A DNA stretch of 64,000 bases from Caryophanales bacterium (GCA_012840465.1 DULJ01000040.1:186001-250000), one strand, 5' to 3'; positions 28,090 to 37,422 are shown, counted from the first letter of the stretch. Notes: generated by a model not told the origin, from the sequence alone. A program made the numbers and translations.

Positions 28090-29145
28090 TTGGGCTTTAT
28101 AGAGGAAAGAGGAGAAGCCTTGCTAAAGGAAGCGCTGCTCTTACATGCTTCAGATATCCATGCAATGCCGCACCAACACGATGCGATCATTCAATTTAGG
28201 ATTCAACACAGACTTGTTTTGAAAGAGAAAATACCAATTCCGATATTTGAAAAGTTAGTATCTCATTTTAAATTTCTCGCAGGTATGGACATTGGAGAGA
28301 AAAGGCGACCGCAAAATGGCTCGATCCAAATAATGGTTGACGAAAGAACAATCAGTCTCCGATTATCTACGCTCCCAACACTTCAACAAGAAAGCTTGGT
28401 AATAAGAATATTACCTCAGAATATTGACTCTCACTTAACGGAGCTCTCACTTTTTCCACATGCAACCAAAATACTATTCTCATTGGCATTGCGTACGACA
28501 GGATTAATAATCTTAACGGGGCCAACCGGCTCAGGCAAAACTACGACTTTATATTCTCTCATTCATGCTGTTCAACAAACATTAGACTGCAACATCATCA
28601 CTCTAGAGGACCCAATCGAAAAAAGAATAGATACCGGCTGCCTTCAGGTTCAAGTGAATGAAAAGGCGGGAATTACGTATGCTACTGGTTTGAAGGCGAT
28701 ATTAAGACATGATCCAGACATCATTATGGTTGGTGAGATCCGCGACGAGGAAACTGCAAAAGCTGCTGTACGGGCAAGTTTGACTGGACATTTAGTACTA
28801 ACAACACTCCATACCAAGAATACAAAAAGTGCCATTAACCGATTGGTTGATTTGGGCGTTTCTATTCAAGATATTGAGCAGACCTTAATTTGTGTTACCT
28901 CACAAAGACTTGTTAATTTAAAGTGCCCCTACTGTAATGGACCTTGCTCAATCCACTGTCTAAAACAACGGAAGGTTAATCGGTTATGTGTTTATGAAAT
29001 TTTGCATGGTGAAAATTTAAAGGAGGTTATAAAAGAAGCTAAGGGAGAGACGGGCAATTACCACTATAAAACGCTAAATGATTTAATAAAAAAAGGAATG
29101 GCATTAGGATACCTTCCTTTTGATTGTCATGGAGTTAAGTTATGA
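28090..29145 (+). CDS. comGA: ComGA, competence pseudopilus assembly ATPase
   Basis: 351-aa GspE/PilB-type secretion ATPase driving assembly of the DNA-uptake pseudopilus. Walker A GPTGSGKTT, Asp box ITLEDPIEK, Walker B DIIMVGEIRDEETAKAA, His box LTTLHTKN. TTG start with GAGGG nine bases before; the ATG at 28086 is out of frame. First gene of the seven-gene comG operon; I could not find a convincing ComK box upstream. Confidence 0.95.
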   Translation: MGFIEERGEALLKEALLLHASDIHAMPHQHDAIIQFRIQHRLVLKEKIPIPIFEKLVSHFKFLAGMDIGEKRRPQNGSIQIMVDERTISLRLSTLPTLQQESLVIRILPQNIDSHLTELSLFPHATKILFSLALRTTGLIILTGPTGSGKTTTLYSLIHAVQQTLDCNIITLEDPIEKRIDTGCLQVQVNEKAGITYATGLKAILRHDPDIIMVGEIRDEETAKAAVRASLTGHLVLTTLHTKNTKSAINRLVDLGVSIQDIEQTLICVTSQRLVNLKCPYCNGPCSIHCLKQRKVNRLCVYEILHGENLKEVIKEAKGETGNYHYKTLNDLIKKGMALGYLPFDCHGVKL

Positions 29146-30176
29146 AAACAAAAAAAAGATGGAAGGTAAAAGATCAAGCAAAATTATTTTGCCGCTTAGG
29201 TCATTTGCTAAGCAGGGGATATTCCCTTGCAACAGCTATTGAGTTTTTAATGCTGTATGTGAATGATGAAAAAAAGAAGGACCTCGAGTTGATCTTATTA
29301 AAACTAAAAGAAGGCAGCCCTTTTTTCAATTCCTTTCATGCACTTCAGTTTTCCAATGATGGTTTAAGTATAATTTACTTTGCTGAAAAGTATGGGGATC
29401 TTGCAAAAGGACTACTAAATGCTGGTAAAATTCTCGAAATGAAAGAGGTTTATAAGAAAAATACGCTAAAGGTAATCCGCTATCCATTATTTTTATTTTT
29501 GATACTAGTCATGCTTATAGTCGCTATGCAAAAGGTTTTGATTCCACAATTCGTTCAACTATATCAATCGATGAATCTTCCACAATCTACTATTATTTCA
29601 TTCATCCTCTATATAAAATCTTCTTTCCCAGTCATCGGATTGATACTTCTCACAATTTGCTTAACAGTAATCCTAACCTATTTTTTTATCTACAGGAAAA
29701 GAACAATTATTGACCAATATATCTTTCTCTGCAGAGTTCCATTCGTTAAATATGTCGTTAAGAAATATAATACTTACTTTTTTTCATTTCACCTAGGAAA
29801 TCTATTGGATAATGGAATGTCTATTAATGAAGCGTTAACGGTGTTTGAGCTTCAAAAGCCATTTTTGTTTTTTCAAGAGGAAGCAAAAAGGTTAAGAGCA
29901 TGTTTACTCGAAGGGGACCAATTGGCAGCCATACTTAAAAATACAACCTATTATGACAAAGAATTAGCTACGGTTATCCTCCATGGTCAGGCAAATGGAA
30001 TCTTGTCTAGTGAACTTATTGAGTATAGCAATATGATTATCGATGAATTCGAAGAAACATTTACATTTTGGCTCCGAATACTACAGCCCACAATCATGAT
30101 ATTGATCGGCCTATTTGTTGTTTTATTGTACATGGCTATCATGCTACCGATTTATGGAATGATTCAAACAATTTAA
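29142..30176 (+). CDS. comGB: ComGB, pseudopilus platform protein (GspF/PilC family)
   Basis: 344-aa inner-membrane protein with two GspF domains, each about 120 residues, and three membrane helices (LFLILVMLIVAM, PVIGLILLTICLTVILTYFFIY, C-terminal LQPTIMILIGLFVVLLYMAIM). The start ATG overlaps the comGA stop (TTATGA), so translation is coupled. Confidence 0.95.
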   Translation: MKTKKRWKVKDQAKLFCRLGHLLSRGYSLATAIEFLMLYVNDEKKKDLELILLKLKEGSPFFNSFHALQFSNDGLSIIYFAEKYGDLAKGLLNAGKILEMKEVYKKNTLKVIRYPLFLFLILVMLIVAMQKVLIPQFVQLYQSMNLPQSTIISFILYIKSSFPVIGLILLTICLTVILTYFFIYRKRTIIDQYIFLCRVPFVKYVVKKYNTYFFSFHLGNLLDNGMSINEALTVFELQKPFLFFQEEAKRLRACLLEGDQLAAILKNTTYYDKELATVILHGQANGILSSELIEYSNMIIDEFEETFTFWLRILQPTIMILIGLFVVLLYMAIMLPIYGMIQTI

Positions 30177-30200
30177 CATCCTACAGGGGAGGAAGTTCAA

Positions 30201-30506
30201 ATGAAAAACGAAAAAGGCTTTACGCTTATTGAAATGATGATTGTTCTTATGATTATTTCCATATTGTTACTTATCACAATTCCAAATGTAACGAAAAATA
30301 ATTCATCCGTTAAAAAGAAAGGCTGTGAGGCCCTTGTCCAGTTAGTAGGGGCCCAGGTGCAAGCTTATGAAATTGAGAAAGGAACAGCTCTACCTGATTT
30401 AAAAACGCTAAAAGAAGAAGGGTATATAAAAACCTACACATGCCCTAGTGGCGGCGATGTTCAATTGGCTGCAGACGGTTCCGTTACTGCACCGGCAGGA
30501 ACGTAG
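30201..30506 (+). CDS. comGC: ComGC, major competence pseudopilin
   Basis: 101-aa prepilin. ComC-type cleavage site KG|FTLIEMMIVLMIISILLLITIPNV followed by the pilin helix; two Cys (KGCEAL and YTCPSGG) that form the intramolecular disulfide of ComGC. Strong GGGGAGGAAG site. Confidence 0.95.
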   Translation: MKNEKGFTLIEMMIVLMIISILLLITIPNVTKNNSSVKKKGCEALVQLVGAQVQAYEIEKGTALPDLKTLKEEGYIKTYTCPSGGDVQLAADGSVTAPAGT

Positions 30507-30528
30507 TAATGGGAAGTGGTAATGAACG

Positions 30529-30984
30529 ATGAAGCAAAATAGGGCAAATAAACAAGCGGGCTTTACTTTAGCTGAAGTTCTAATTGTATTAACGATATTT
30601 TTAACGGTAATTACGATTACGTCTATGTCATTTAAGCCTTTCTTACATCAGCTGGAAATTAAATATTTCTTTAAACAGCTTCAACTAGATATCGCTTATT
30701 CGCAAATGTATGCAATGGGGAATTATAAAGACGCCTTTATAAGGTTTTATCCTGACAAACATCGATATGTAATTTCCCCAAGTGGTTATAACCAAAAAAG
30801 CCTTATAGATAGGACGTATTCTAACAATATAAATATTGAACTGAAAACGTTGCAAACAACGGTTACCTTACGGCGAGATGGGAATATTGAAAAGGCTGGG
30901 GTAATGCATGTATATTACCATAATGCGGCTTACAAATTTGTGTTTTTATTTGGGAAGGGACAAACGTATGTTGAGAAATTGTAA
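30529..30984 (+). CDS. comGD: ComGD, minor competence pseudopilin
   Basis: 151 aa with prepilin site AGFTLAEVLIVLTIFLTVI. Minor pseudopilin thought to prime or cap the pseudopilus. Overlaps comGE by 17 nt. Confidence 0.9.
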   Translation: MKQNRANKQAGFTLAEVLIVLTIFLTVITITSMSFKPFLHQLEIKYFFKQLQLDIAYSQMYAMGNYKDAFIRFYPDKHRYVISPSGYNQKSLIDRTYSNNINIELKTLQTTVTLRRDGNIEKAGVMHVYYHNAAYKFVFLFGKGQTYVEKL

Positions 30985-31303
30985 CGGCTTTTCCATTTTG
31001 GAGGTGCTTGGGGCATTTTCAATTTTTCTAGTGGTGATGTTGCAAATGCTACCGATCATGATAAAAATCTATGAAGAACGAAGCATTCTTGATTATAAAA
31101 GAGAGGCATTGATTTTATTGCATAACGAGACGGAGAACTATTTATATGATAATGAATATGGGGCTGCGACAAAAGAAATTGTAACGGAAAGAAGGCACTA
31201 TTTACTAACTTTTGCTGGAGAGGCTTCTTTAGTAAAGCTCTGCGTCCATTGGGAAGTACCTTGGAATAAGAAAGGAAAAATATGTAGCTATGCCAAAAAA
31301 TAA
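30968..31303 (+). CDS. comGE: ComGE, minor competence pseudopilin
   Basis: 111 aa starting MLRNCNGFSILEVLGAFSIFLVVMLQMLP, a pilin-like N-terminal helix. AAGGG lies before ATG 30968; a longer frame to 30908 lacks a ribosome site. Overlaps both comGD and comGF. Confidence 0.88.
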   Translation: MLRNCNGFSILEVLGAFSIFLVVMLQMLPIMIKIYEERSILDYKREALILLHNETENYLYDNEYGAATKEIVTERRHYLLTFAGEASLVKLCVHWEVPWNKKGKICSYAKK

Positions 31304-31754
31304 TATTGCGGCCAAGCAAGATGGATTTACGATGATAAATATGCTTTTTGCTTTTGCTGTATTTTTATTATTAGTGTCTTTCTTTCCGTTTGCGCTTAAA
31401 GTTATGAAAACTGAGATTTCGACTACATCATACAAAGTGGATTTATTTTTTGAGCATATTCGAAAGGATATTGTGCAAGCGAAGGAATTATCTATTTCAG
31501 ATGGGTCTCTTTATTTAAGAATGGAAAATGGCAATCGTATTCGTTATCAAAAATACAATACGAATATTCGCAGACAAGTAAATGAAGCAGGTAATGAAAT
31601 ACTTTTACAAAATGTTGATAACGTTCAATATGAAATCGTTTCGAATGGTGTTGTCGTTTCAGTAGAGGTTGCGAAAAAGGTCGCAGAAAAAAGAGTATCA
31701 ATGGCGCCAATCATATTTAACTTTATTCAGTGGGGAACAACCCCTACTGAATAA
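31290..31754 (+). CDS. comGF: ComGF, minor competence pseudopilin
   Basis: 154 aa; N-terminal DGFTMINMLFAFAVFLLLVSFFPF is the ComGF pilin-like helix. The final codons (FNFIQWGTTPTE) come from repeat copy C, which starts inside the gene and gives it a new stop codon; the usual B. subtilis protein is shorter by roughly 25 residues as I recall. Confidence 0.88.
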   Translation: MPKNNIAAKQDGFTMINMLFAFAVFLLLVSFFPFALKVMKTEISTTSYKVDLFFEHIRKDIVQAKELSISDGSLYLRMENGNRIRYQKYNTNIRRQVNEAGNEILLQNVDNVQYEIVSNGVVVSVEVAKKVAEKRVSMAPIIFNFIQWGTTPTE

Positions 31755-31908
31755 AGTTAAAGCCTCCGGCGGATGCCTCAGATTTTTTAAAGGTAGTTTT
31801 TCGAGCAGATCAAAGACTAAGAACGCCACATCCTGTGGCAACGTCTTTGTGACCCACGTCCTGCGGGCCTAAAAAATCTGGGCGCAAATGCGCCAAGGCA
31901 CATTTTAT
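31717..31908 (+). repeat. Hairpin-rich dispersed repeat, copy C, inside the comG operon
   Basis: 192 bp from TTAACTTTATTCAG to CACATTTTAT. The left module is shortened to a near-perfect 17-bp hairpin AACTTTATTCAGTGGGG / CCCCTACTGAATAAAGTT. It lies between comGF and comGG, with its left 38 bp coding the ComGF tail, and places several hairpins inside the comG mRNA. Confidence 0.88.
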
Positions 31909-31932
31909 GCACTATACTATAGGGGTGGCTAA

Positions 31933-32322
31933 ATGTATGTAACTTTTAACCAAAAAGGCTTTATCCTGCCGCTAACGCTAATATTTTGTTTTCTTTTTTC
32001 ACTTTTTTTACTTTCAGAAATAGAAATCTACAAAATCGAGCAGCGTCTATACATCGAAGAAGAGGAATTGGAAAAGTTGAAAAGTCTTCTGCAAACCGGA
32101 ATTCAGGACATAAATGATATAGCCCACAGTGACACGCTAAAAGATAAATTATTTGGAATGTTGGAGTATCCAATAGGTTCTGTTCAGTATTCGATAGAAC
32201 CAATGGCAAATAACCTTATACTGATTCAAGGAACCTGTACAACAAATAAGCAAAGGAAGCAACTCTTTAACGCAACTGTTAACATAGAGACAAATGAAAT
32301 TATGAGATGGGTGGATGGATAG
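31933..32322 (+). CDS. comGG: ComGG, competence pseudopilus protein
   Basis: 129 aa: N-terminal hydrophobic helix (GFILPLTLIFCFLFSLFLLSEIEIYKIEQRL) without a consensus prepilin Glu5 context, as in ComGG. Its own GGGGTGG site follows the repeat, so it can be translated after the 178-nt gap from comGF. Stop codon directly abuts the aroK start. Confidence 0.85.
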   Translation: MYVTFNQKGFILPLTLIFCFLFSLFLLSEIEIYKIEQRLYIEEEELEKLKSLLQTGIQDINDIAHSDTLKDKLFGMLEYPIGSVQYSIEPMANNLILIQGTCTTNKQRKQLFNATVNIETNEIMRWVDG

Positions 32323-32817
32323 ATGAAATCGGTATTTTTAACAGGATTTATGGGGTCTGGAAAGACGACAATCGGGAAGTTACTATCAGAAAAATTGTCG
32401 CTTCCGGTTATTGACACAGACCATGTGATCGAAGAAAAGCTAAATAAAACAATTCGGGAAATTTTTGAAACGGAAGGGGAAAATAAGTTCAGAGAATATG
32501 AGCATCAGTTTCTGGAAATGATGCCGACTGAAAATATGATTATAACAACTGGTGGCGGAATTATATTACGAAAAGAAAATCGGGACTGGATGAGAAAAAA
32601 TGGCGTGATCATTTATTTGCATTGTGAACCGGAAGAAATCCTAAATAGGTTAGCTTGTGACCAAACTAGGCCGCTTTTAGATGGCGATAAGCAGAAAAAT
32701 GTTCTTTCTATATTTACAGAACGTTCTCCTTTTTACCATGAAGCAGATTTCAAGGTTGATACAACAACTAAAACTCCTGAAGAAATCGTGTTAGAGATTG
32801 AAAATTTGATTAGATAA
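32323..32817 (+). CDS. aroK: Shikimate kinase
   Basis: 164-aa enzyme phosphorylating shikimate in aromatic amino acid synthesis. P-loop GFMGSGKTTIG, DTDHVIE, FREYEHQFL, TGGGIILR and RPLL motifs are present. Starts at the base after the comGG stop, so it may be cotranscribed with comG. Confidence 0.95.
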   Translation: MKSVFLTGFMGSGKTTIGKLLSEKLSLPVIDTDHVIEEKLNKTIREIFETEGENKFREYEHQFLEMMPTENMIITTGGGIILRKENRDWMRKNGVIIYLHCEPEEILNRLACDQTRPLLDGDKQKNVLSIFTERSPFYHEADFKVDTTTKTPEEIVLEIENLIR

Positions 32818-32863
32818 CATGAATTTGGAGACACTAGTTAGTAGCATAGGGGTGGTGACTAGG

Positions 32864-33067
32864 ATGTCTTCAAATGATTATGTAAAATTTGTAACGGAAC
32901 AATTTGTAAAATTTGTTGATACATCTAAGGAAGAAAGAATAGACAAAAAAAGAAAACGAAAATCTGAACAAGATCCGGTACTTACAAGGATGTTTGGCAT
33001 TCTTCCTTTGGCACTGATGTTCATTGTTAATAACAAACGAAAAGAAAATAAATTTTTGCGAAAATAG
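32864..33067 (+). CDS. yqzE: YqzE-like small protein
   Basis: 67 aa, MSSNDYVKFVTEQFVKFVDTSKEERIDKKRKRKSEQDPVLTRMFGILPLALMF, matching YqzE, which also follows comGG in B. subtilis. Very basic middle, hydrophobic C-terminal part. ATG 32864 lies behind GGGGTGGTG; the frame runs on to 32819 without a site. Function unknown. Confidence 0.75.
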   Translation: MSSNDYVKFVTEQFVKFVDTSKEERIDKKRKRKSEQDPVLTRMFGILPLALMFIVNNKRKENKFLRK

Positions 33068-33100
33068 CCCGAATTTGTTAACTTGGGCTTTTTTCTTTTT
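33066..33100 (+). terminator. Terminator after yqzE
   Basis: AGCCC ... GGGCT hairpin followed by TTTTTTCTTTTT. Confidence 0.75.
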
Positions 33101-33155
33101 ACACATTGTTACTATTATGATAGAGTTTTGGTAAGGAAAAGTAAGGGGTGACAAC

Positions 33156-34187
33156 ATGCAGAAGGATTCTAATCAAATAGTTGATACGTTAAAACGCCCA
33201 TTAAGAGATTTAAGAATCTCAGTTATAGATCAATGCAATTTCAGATGTGCATACTGCATGCCTGAAGAATTATTTGGAGATAATTATCCTTTTCTTCCAC
33301 AAAGTGAACTTCTTACATTTGATGAAATCGTACGGATATCAAAGCTTTTTGCTTCACTTGGTGTGGAGAAAATAAGATTAACCGGTGGAGAACCGTTAGT
33401 TAGAAAAGATGTGCATCTTTTAGTAGAGCGCCTAAATAAAATTGACGGAATTCAAGATATCGCTTTGACAACTAACGGGGTGTATTTGCCAAAGTATGCA
33501 AAAGTACTAAAAGAAGCGGGTTTAAGTCGAGTTAATGTGAGTTTGGATGCGCTGGATGATGAGCTTTTTGGTCAAATAAATGGTAGAAATGTCAAAGTCA
33601 ATGCAGTTTTAAAAGGTATAGATGCAGCGCTTGAAGCGGGATTGCTTGTTAAAGTTAATATGGTTGTCAAAAAAGGCATGAATGACGATCAAATTTTACC
33701 GATGGCTAAATATTTTAAAGAAAAAAATATAAATCTAAGATTTATAGAATTTATGGATGTCGGCAATTCGAATGGCTGGGATTTGTCACAGGTTATTTCC
33801 AAAAAAGAAATCGTTGAAGTGATTTCAAAGGAAATTCCGGTTGAACCATTAGATCCTAATTATTTTGGTGAAGTAGCCAGCCGTTATCGATATGTAGACT
33901 CCACCGCAGAATTTGGAGTTATTTCTTCAGTAACAGATTCATTTTGTTCATCATGTACACGGGTACGATTGTCAGCGGACGGTAAAATATACACCTGTCT
34001 TTTCGCTGAAAAAGGCTTTGATTTAAGAGCATTGGTTAGACAAGAAATAAGCGATGAAAGTCTTTTTCAATCCTTGACCGATATTTGGGAGAATCGAAAA
34101 GATCGTTACTCGGATGAAAGATTGGAAAATGCAAGAAAAGGAAAGAAACGCAAGCATAAAATTGAGATGTCATATATCGGTGGATAA
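33156..34187 (+). CDS. moaA: MoaA, GTP 3',8-cyclase
   Basis: 343-aa radical-SAM enzyme of the first molybdopterin step. N-terminal cluster [15 protein letters not shown], and the C-terminal second cluster [22 protein letters not shown] are intact. The usual C-terminal GG tail is present in altered form (MSYIGG). GGGGTGACAAC before the ATG. Stands alone with its own terminator; no moaB/C/D/E nearby. Confidence 0.95.
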   Translation: MQKDSNQIVDTLKRPLRDLRISVIDQCNFRCAYCMPEELFGDNYPFLPQSELLTFDEIVRISKLFASLGVEKIRLTGGEPLVRKDVHLLVERLNKIDGIQDIALTTNGVYLPKYAKVLKEAGLSRVNVSLDALDDELFGQINGRNVKVNAVLKGIDAALEAGLLVKVNMVVKKGMNDDQILPMAKYFKEKNINLRFIEFMDVGNSNGWDLSQVISKKEIVEVISKEIPVEPLDPNYFGEVASRYRYVDSTAEFGVISSVTDSFCSSCTRVRLSADGKIYTCLFAEKGFDLRALVRQEISDESLFQSLTDIWENRKDRYSDERLENARKGKKRKHKIEMSYIGG

Positions 34188-34205
34188 ATAATATCCTATT
34201 CTAAT

Positions 34206-34246
34206 AAAAGGTTGGCTTCTATAGAGGGCCGACCTTTTATTTTTTC
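34206..34246 (+). terminator. moaA terminator
   Basis: AAAAGGTTGGC ... GCCGACCTTTT hairpin followed by ATTTTTT; also serves the converging yqhG. Confidence 0.9.
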
Positions 34247-34252
34247 CTTTTC

Positions 34253-35041
34253 TTAAATGGCCTGCTGGGTTAGATAAAACAATCCGCCATTTACAATATC
34301 TACTTTTATTCTTGGTTTGTATTGTTCCTCTAAGGCTGTTTTCTCAACGTGATAGCTTTCCGGTTTTTCTTCAAGATCTTCATAAAAATGGTCTAATAGC
34401 TCCAAGTCTTGTTCCCAACGCATTTTTGCTTCTTTTGCCCATGTATGGTCATCACTATTAATCATTTGTGCAATAATATTTTCAATTCTTTTTACACCGC
34501 TTCTTGGTTTGATTAGTGGGGAAAGGGTAAAGCAATAATCAGGAATCCTAGGTGTTAGTTGCTTTTTTAATAACTTTTTTTGGATTTGATCAATCACCAT
34601 GCCGTTTATTAAGTTTAGCCCAAGGGAAAGAAACAAATCCTTTTTACGGTCACACAAGTAGGATATCTTTGCATTTAAAACTAGCCAAGGCTGTAGGGCT
34701 ACTTTTTGAGTGCTGCTTATCTGTTCATACATGCGGATATTAGCTGCCATTTTATTAGTTGCTTGAAAAATTTGGTGTAATCTAGGTGAGCCAAAATGGA
34801 TCGTCTCACCACGTATGCCTTCCGGTGTTTTACTATGGTCAGTAATAAATGTTAATCTCATAGGATTAGGCGCTCCACCTGTTTTCTCTACATAATGCCA
34901 ATAAAAAGGGCGATTCATCAATAATTTGTCCATTTCAATAGTTAGTTGAACTACGATGTGACCACTAGAGTTTTCTATAATAGTGCATCCATTGGAAATA
35001 AAGAAACGATGTAAAAAATTATGAATATCTTGCTGCTGCAT
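34253..35041 (-). CDS. yqhG: YqhG family protein
   Basis: 262 aa starting MQQQDIHNFLHRFFISNGCTIIENSSGHIVVQLTIEMDK; matches YqhG in length and in being paired with the SNF2 helicase YqhH. Ends with KVDIVNGGLFYLTQQAI. GAGG lies 10 nt before ATG 35041. Overlaps the yqhH end by 23 nt. No known function. Confidence 0.82.
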   Translation of the reverse strand: MQQQDIHNFLHRFFISNGCTIIENSSGHIVVQLTIEMDKLLMNRPFYWHYVEKTGGAPNPMRLTFITDHSKTPEGIRGETIHFGSPRLHQIFQATNKMAANIRMYEQISSTQKVALQPWLVLNAKISYLCDRKKDLFLSLGLNLINGMVIDQIQKKLLKKQLTPRIPDYCFTLSPLIKPRSGVKRIENIIAQMINSDDHTWAKEAKMRWEQDLELLDHFYEDLEEKPESYHVEKTALEEQYKPRIKVDIVNGGLFYLTQQAI

Positions 35042-36704
35042 TTGTGTGGACCTCACTTTCGTTTCCAGAACTGTAATTAATAATAGACGCAAGATTGTCC
35101 ATTTTGATCCTTACTTCTCCTTCACTGTCCGAATGGAAAAGAATATCCTCAATGTGGCTTTCAATATTCGTGATTTCAAGTTTTGTAAGGATCTCATCCA
35201 GCTCGCCAATCACTTTCTCAAAAAGATTAATTTTTTCATAAAGCAGGTGCAAAATATGTTCTTCCACAGTCCCCTTTGTTGCAAAGTTATAGATAAGTAC
35301 ATCCCGTTCTTGTCCTAAACGATGAATCCTACCGATTCTTTGTTCAATTCTCATTGGATTCCATGGCAGGTCATAATTAATGATGCGGTTGCAAAATTGA
35401 AGGTTGATCCCTTCACCTCCTGCTTCTGTAGCAATCAATACTTGGGTATTATTCTTAAATAAATCTCTCATCCAGTCCTTTTTACTTCTTTTAAATCCAC
35501 CTCGATAGGGAACTGAAGAGATCCCGTGCTGTTGTAAAAACCATTGTAAATAAACTTGCGTCGCCCTGTATTCTGTGAATATAATAAATTTTTCCGAGGA
35601 GCCTTTAATGAGTGCAAGAACATTTTCGGCCTTCGAATTTGTTTGAACAAGACTTGCCTTTTGCATTAAGTCACGGATGATTGTGAGCATTTGCATGCTG
35701 TCTTGTTCTTTTTGAAGCATATTTTTAAGTGTTAAGAAGGCCGCTTCCCGGCTTGAACATACTTCCTTTTGCAGGGTGATTAATGAAAATTGACTCTTAT
35801 TAATAGTTGGATCAGATTTTAAAGCGCAAACGGCATCATAAAGATCCTTCTCTTCCTTTGACAACACAATGGGTATAGTTTTAATATGACGTTTCGTCCA
35901 CTCCATTCCTGTATCGCCACGTCGATTTCTAATCATGACTTTATTAATTAGTTCTTTTAAGTAGTCATTGTTTTCAACTGAGCGCTCTTTTGCTGAAAAG
36001 GATTGTGTGAAATTAGATTGACTGCCTAAATGCCCCGGTTTAAGCAGTGATACAAGATTAAAGATTTCCTCCACTTTATTTTGAACAGGTGTTGCTGTTA
36101 AAAGAAGACAAAACTTTTTCTTAAGGTTTTGAATAAATTCATAGTTTTTAGTTTTATTGTTTTTTAATTTATGGGCCTCATCGATAATAACCATGTCATA
36201 ATCCTGACGATAGATAATCTCTCGATGGGGTTCCCGCTTTGCGGTGTCAATGGATGAAATGACAACATCGCATTGTTCCCAAACATAGCTTTTTTTCTGA
36301 GCAACAGCGGGAATATAAAACTTTTGGTTTAATTCACTTTCCCACTGAGTAACGAGAGAAGCTGGAACAAGAATGAGTACTTTTTTGACCAGCCCTCTAA
36401 TCATATATTCTTTTAAAATAAGCCCCGCTTCAATTGTTTTTCCAAGTCCAACCTCATCAGCGAGAATGGCTTTTCCATTCATTTGTTCCAATACAGTTTG
36501 GGTTGCTTCAATTTGGTGATGAAGCGGCGTAAGATTTGGCAAAAAGTTTGGTGCAATCACCCCTTCGAATTCAGGGATGATCATATGTTCTTCGATCTCA
36601 TAAGCTAACTTAAACAGATCCCAGTTTGCCCAAGGGCCATCATGATCTATTTTTCTTATAAATTCGTCCTGCCATGTTTGATCAAATTCAATGTCGATAT
36701 GCAT
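35019..36704 (-). CDS. yqhH: YqhH, SNF2-type DEAD/DEAH helicase-like ATPase
   Basis: 561 aa. Walker A LADEVGLGKTIEAGL, DEAH box IIDEAHKLKN, motif III LLTATPVQN, and C-terminal helicase motifs FTEYRATQVYLQWF, GGEGINLQFCNRIINYD, RIEQRIGRIHRLGQ. Such RapA-like translocases remodel protein-nucleic acid complexes, perhaps RNA polymerase. Starts behind AAAGGATC. Two-gene unit with yqhG, divergent from gcv. Confidence 0.92.
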   Translation of the reverse strand: MHIDIEFDQTWQDEFIRKIDHDGPWANWDLFKLAYEIEEHMIIPEFEGVIAPNFLPNLTPLHHQIEATQTVLEQMNGKAILADEVGLGKTIEAGLILKEYMIRGLVKKVLILVPASLVTQWESELNQKFYIPAVAQKKSYVWEQCDVVISSIDTAKREPHREIIYRQDYDMVIIDEAHKLKNNKTKNYEFIQNLKKKFCLLLTATPVQNKVEEIFNLVSLLKPGHLGSQSNFTQSFSAKERSVENNDYLKELINKVMIRNRRGDTGMEWTKRHIKTIPIVLSKEEKDLYDAVCALKSDPTINKSQFSLITLQKEVCSSREAAFLTLKNMLQKEQDSMQMLTIIRDLMQKASLVQTNSKAENVLALIKGSSEKFIIFTEYRATQVYLQWFLQQHGISSVPYRGGFKRSKKDWMRDLFKNNTQVLIATEAGGEGINLQFCNRIINYDLPWNPMRIEQRIGRIHRLGQERDVLIYNFATKGTVEEHILHLLYEKINLFEKVIGELDEILTKLEITNIESHIEDILFHSDSEGEVRIKMDNLASIINYSSGNESEVHTNAAARYS

Positions 36705-36812
36705 AGAATCGATCCTTTCTTTTGGAAGATAAGAAAGTACAGATAATTCCGTGTTTGATAATTCAAAAAGTATTTGCCGAACACACCTATTTATTGTAGG
36801 ATAATAGTAGAT

Positions 36813-37034
36813 TTAACTTCATTCAGCAGAAGTCTCCCCCTTCCATAAGTGGTGAGATGAATGCAAGTTAGTATTTTAAATTCAGTGGGGTACAAACCCT
36901 GCTGAATAAAGTTAAAGCCTCCAGCGAGCCTTGCGATTTTCAAAGGTAATTTTTCGAGCAGATCAAAGACTAAAAACCCCACATCCTGTGGGTCTAAAAA
37001 ATCTGGGCGCAAATACGCCAAGGCGAATTTGATC
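36813..37034 (+). repeat. Hairpin-rich dispersed repeat, copy D
   Basis: 222 bp from TTAACTTCATTCAGCAG to GCGAATTTGAT. Intact left module (imperfect inverted repeat CTTCATTCAGCAG ... CTGCTGAATAAAG), altered core (GCCTCCAGCGAGCC), one CCACATCCTGTGGG hairpin and right hairpin CAAATACGCC-AA-GGCGAATTTG. Intergenic between yqhH and the glycine riboswitch. Confidence 0.9.
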
Positions 37035-37060
37035 TTTATTGTGTAGTATATCCAAATTTT

Positions 37061-37090
37061 TGATAAAAATTATATATTTGCGAATGATAA
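37061..37090 (+). promoter_or_regulatory. Possible promoter of the gcv riboswitch leader
   Basis: TTGATA (37061-37066), 18-bp spacer, TGATAA (37085-37090) just before the GGGGAGAG that begins the aptamer. The -10 match is poor, so this is tentative. Confidence 0.4.
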
Positions 37091-37093
37091 CAT

Positions 37094-37385
37094 GGGGAGA
37101 GACCACAGCTTTCAATTTTATACTATCAGTATTTTTTTATTTCTCGTCGATAGTATAAGAAAGAACATCGACTTCCGCCATTATGGGCGGCAAGTCGTGT
37201 CTTTCTAAACGACGTGTCATGTGGCGCCGAAGGAGCAAGCAACAAGGAGTTGTGAATCTCTCAGGCAAAAAGACTCTTGTTGGACGCAACTCTGGAGAGA
37301 GCTTGTATAAGCCACCCACGAGGAAGTAAACCATTTTAAAACCATGTATGGAGCTGGTTGAAAACTTTCTGGTAACAGGACAGAG
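37094..37385 (+). ncRNA. Tandem glycine riboswitch
   Basis: Aptamer 1 starts GGGGAGAGACC and contains GCGCCGAAGGAGCAAGC, GTGAATCTCTCAGGCAAAAAGAC, and GGACGCAACTCTGGAGAG; aptamer 2 follows with CCCACGAGGAAGTAAAC ... AAACTTTCTGGTAACAGGACAGAG. This is the two-aptamer Bacillus gcvT layout. The first side arm of aptamer 1 (about 37101-37223) is much longer than the roughly 25 nt in B. subtilis, with two extra stems TTATACTATC/GATAGTATAA and CGACTTCCGCC/GGGCGGCAAGTCG. Glycine binding should turn on the downstream gcv genes. Confidence 0.93.
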
Positions 37386-37422
37386 AAATGTACGCTTATT
37401 TGTGCATTTCTCTGTCCTTTTT
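37377..37422 (+). terminator. Riboswitch expression-platform terminator
   Basis: AGGACAGAGAAATG ... CATTTCTCTGTCCT hairpin followed by TTTTT. The 5' arm AGGACAGAG is also the closing strand of aptamer 2, so glycine binding and termination exclude each other. The T run merges with the left end of repeat copy E. Confidence 0.92.
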
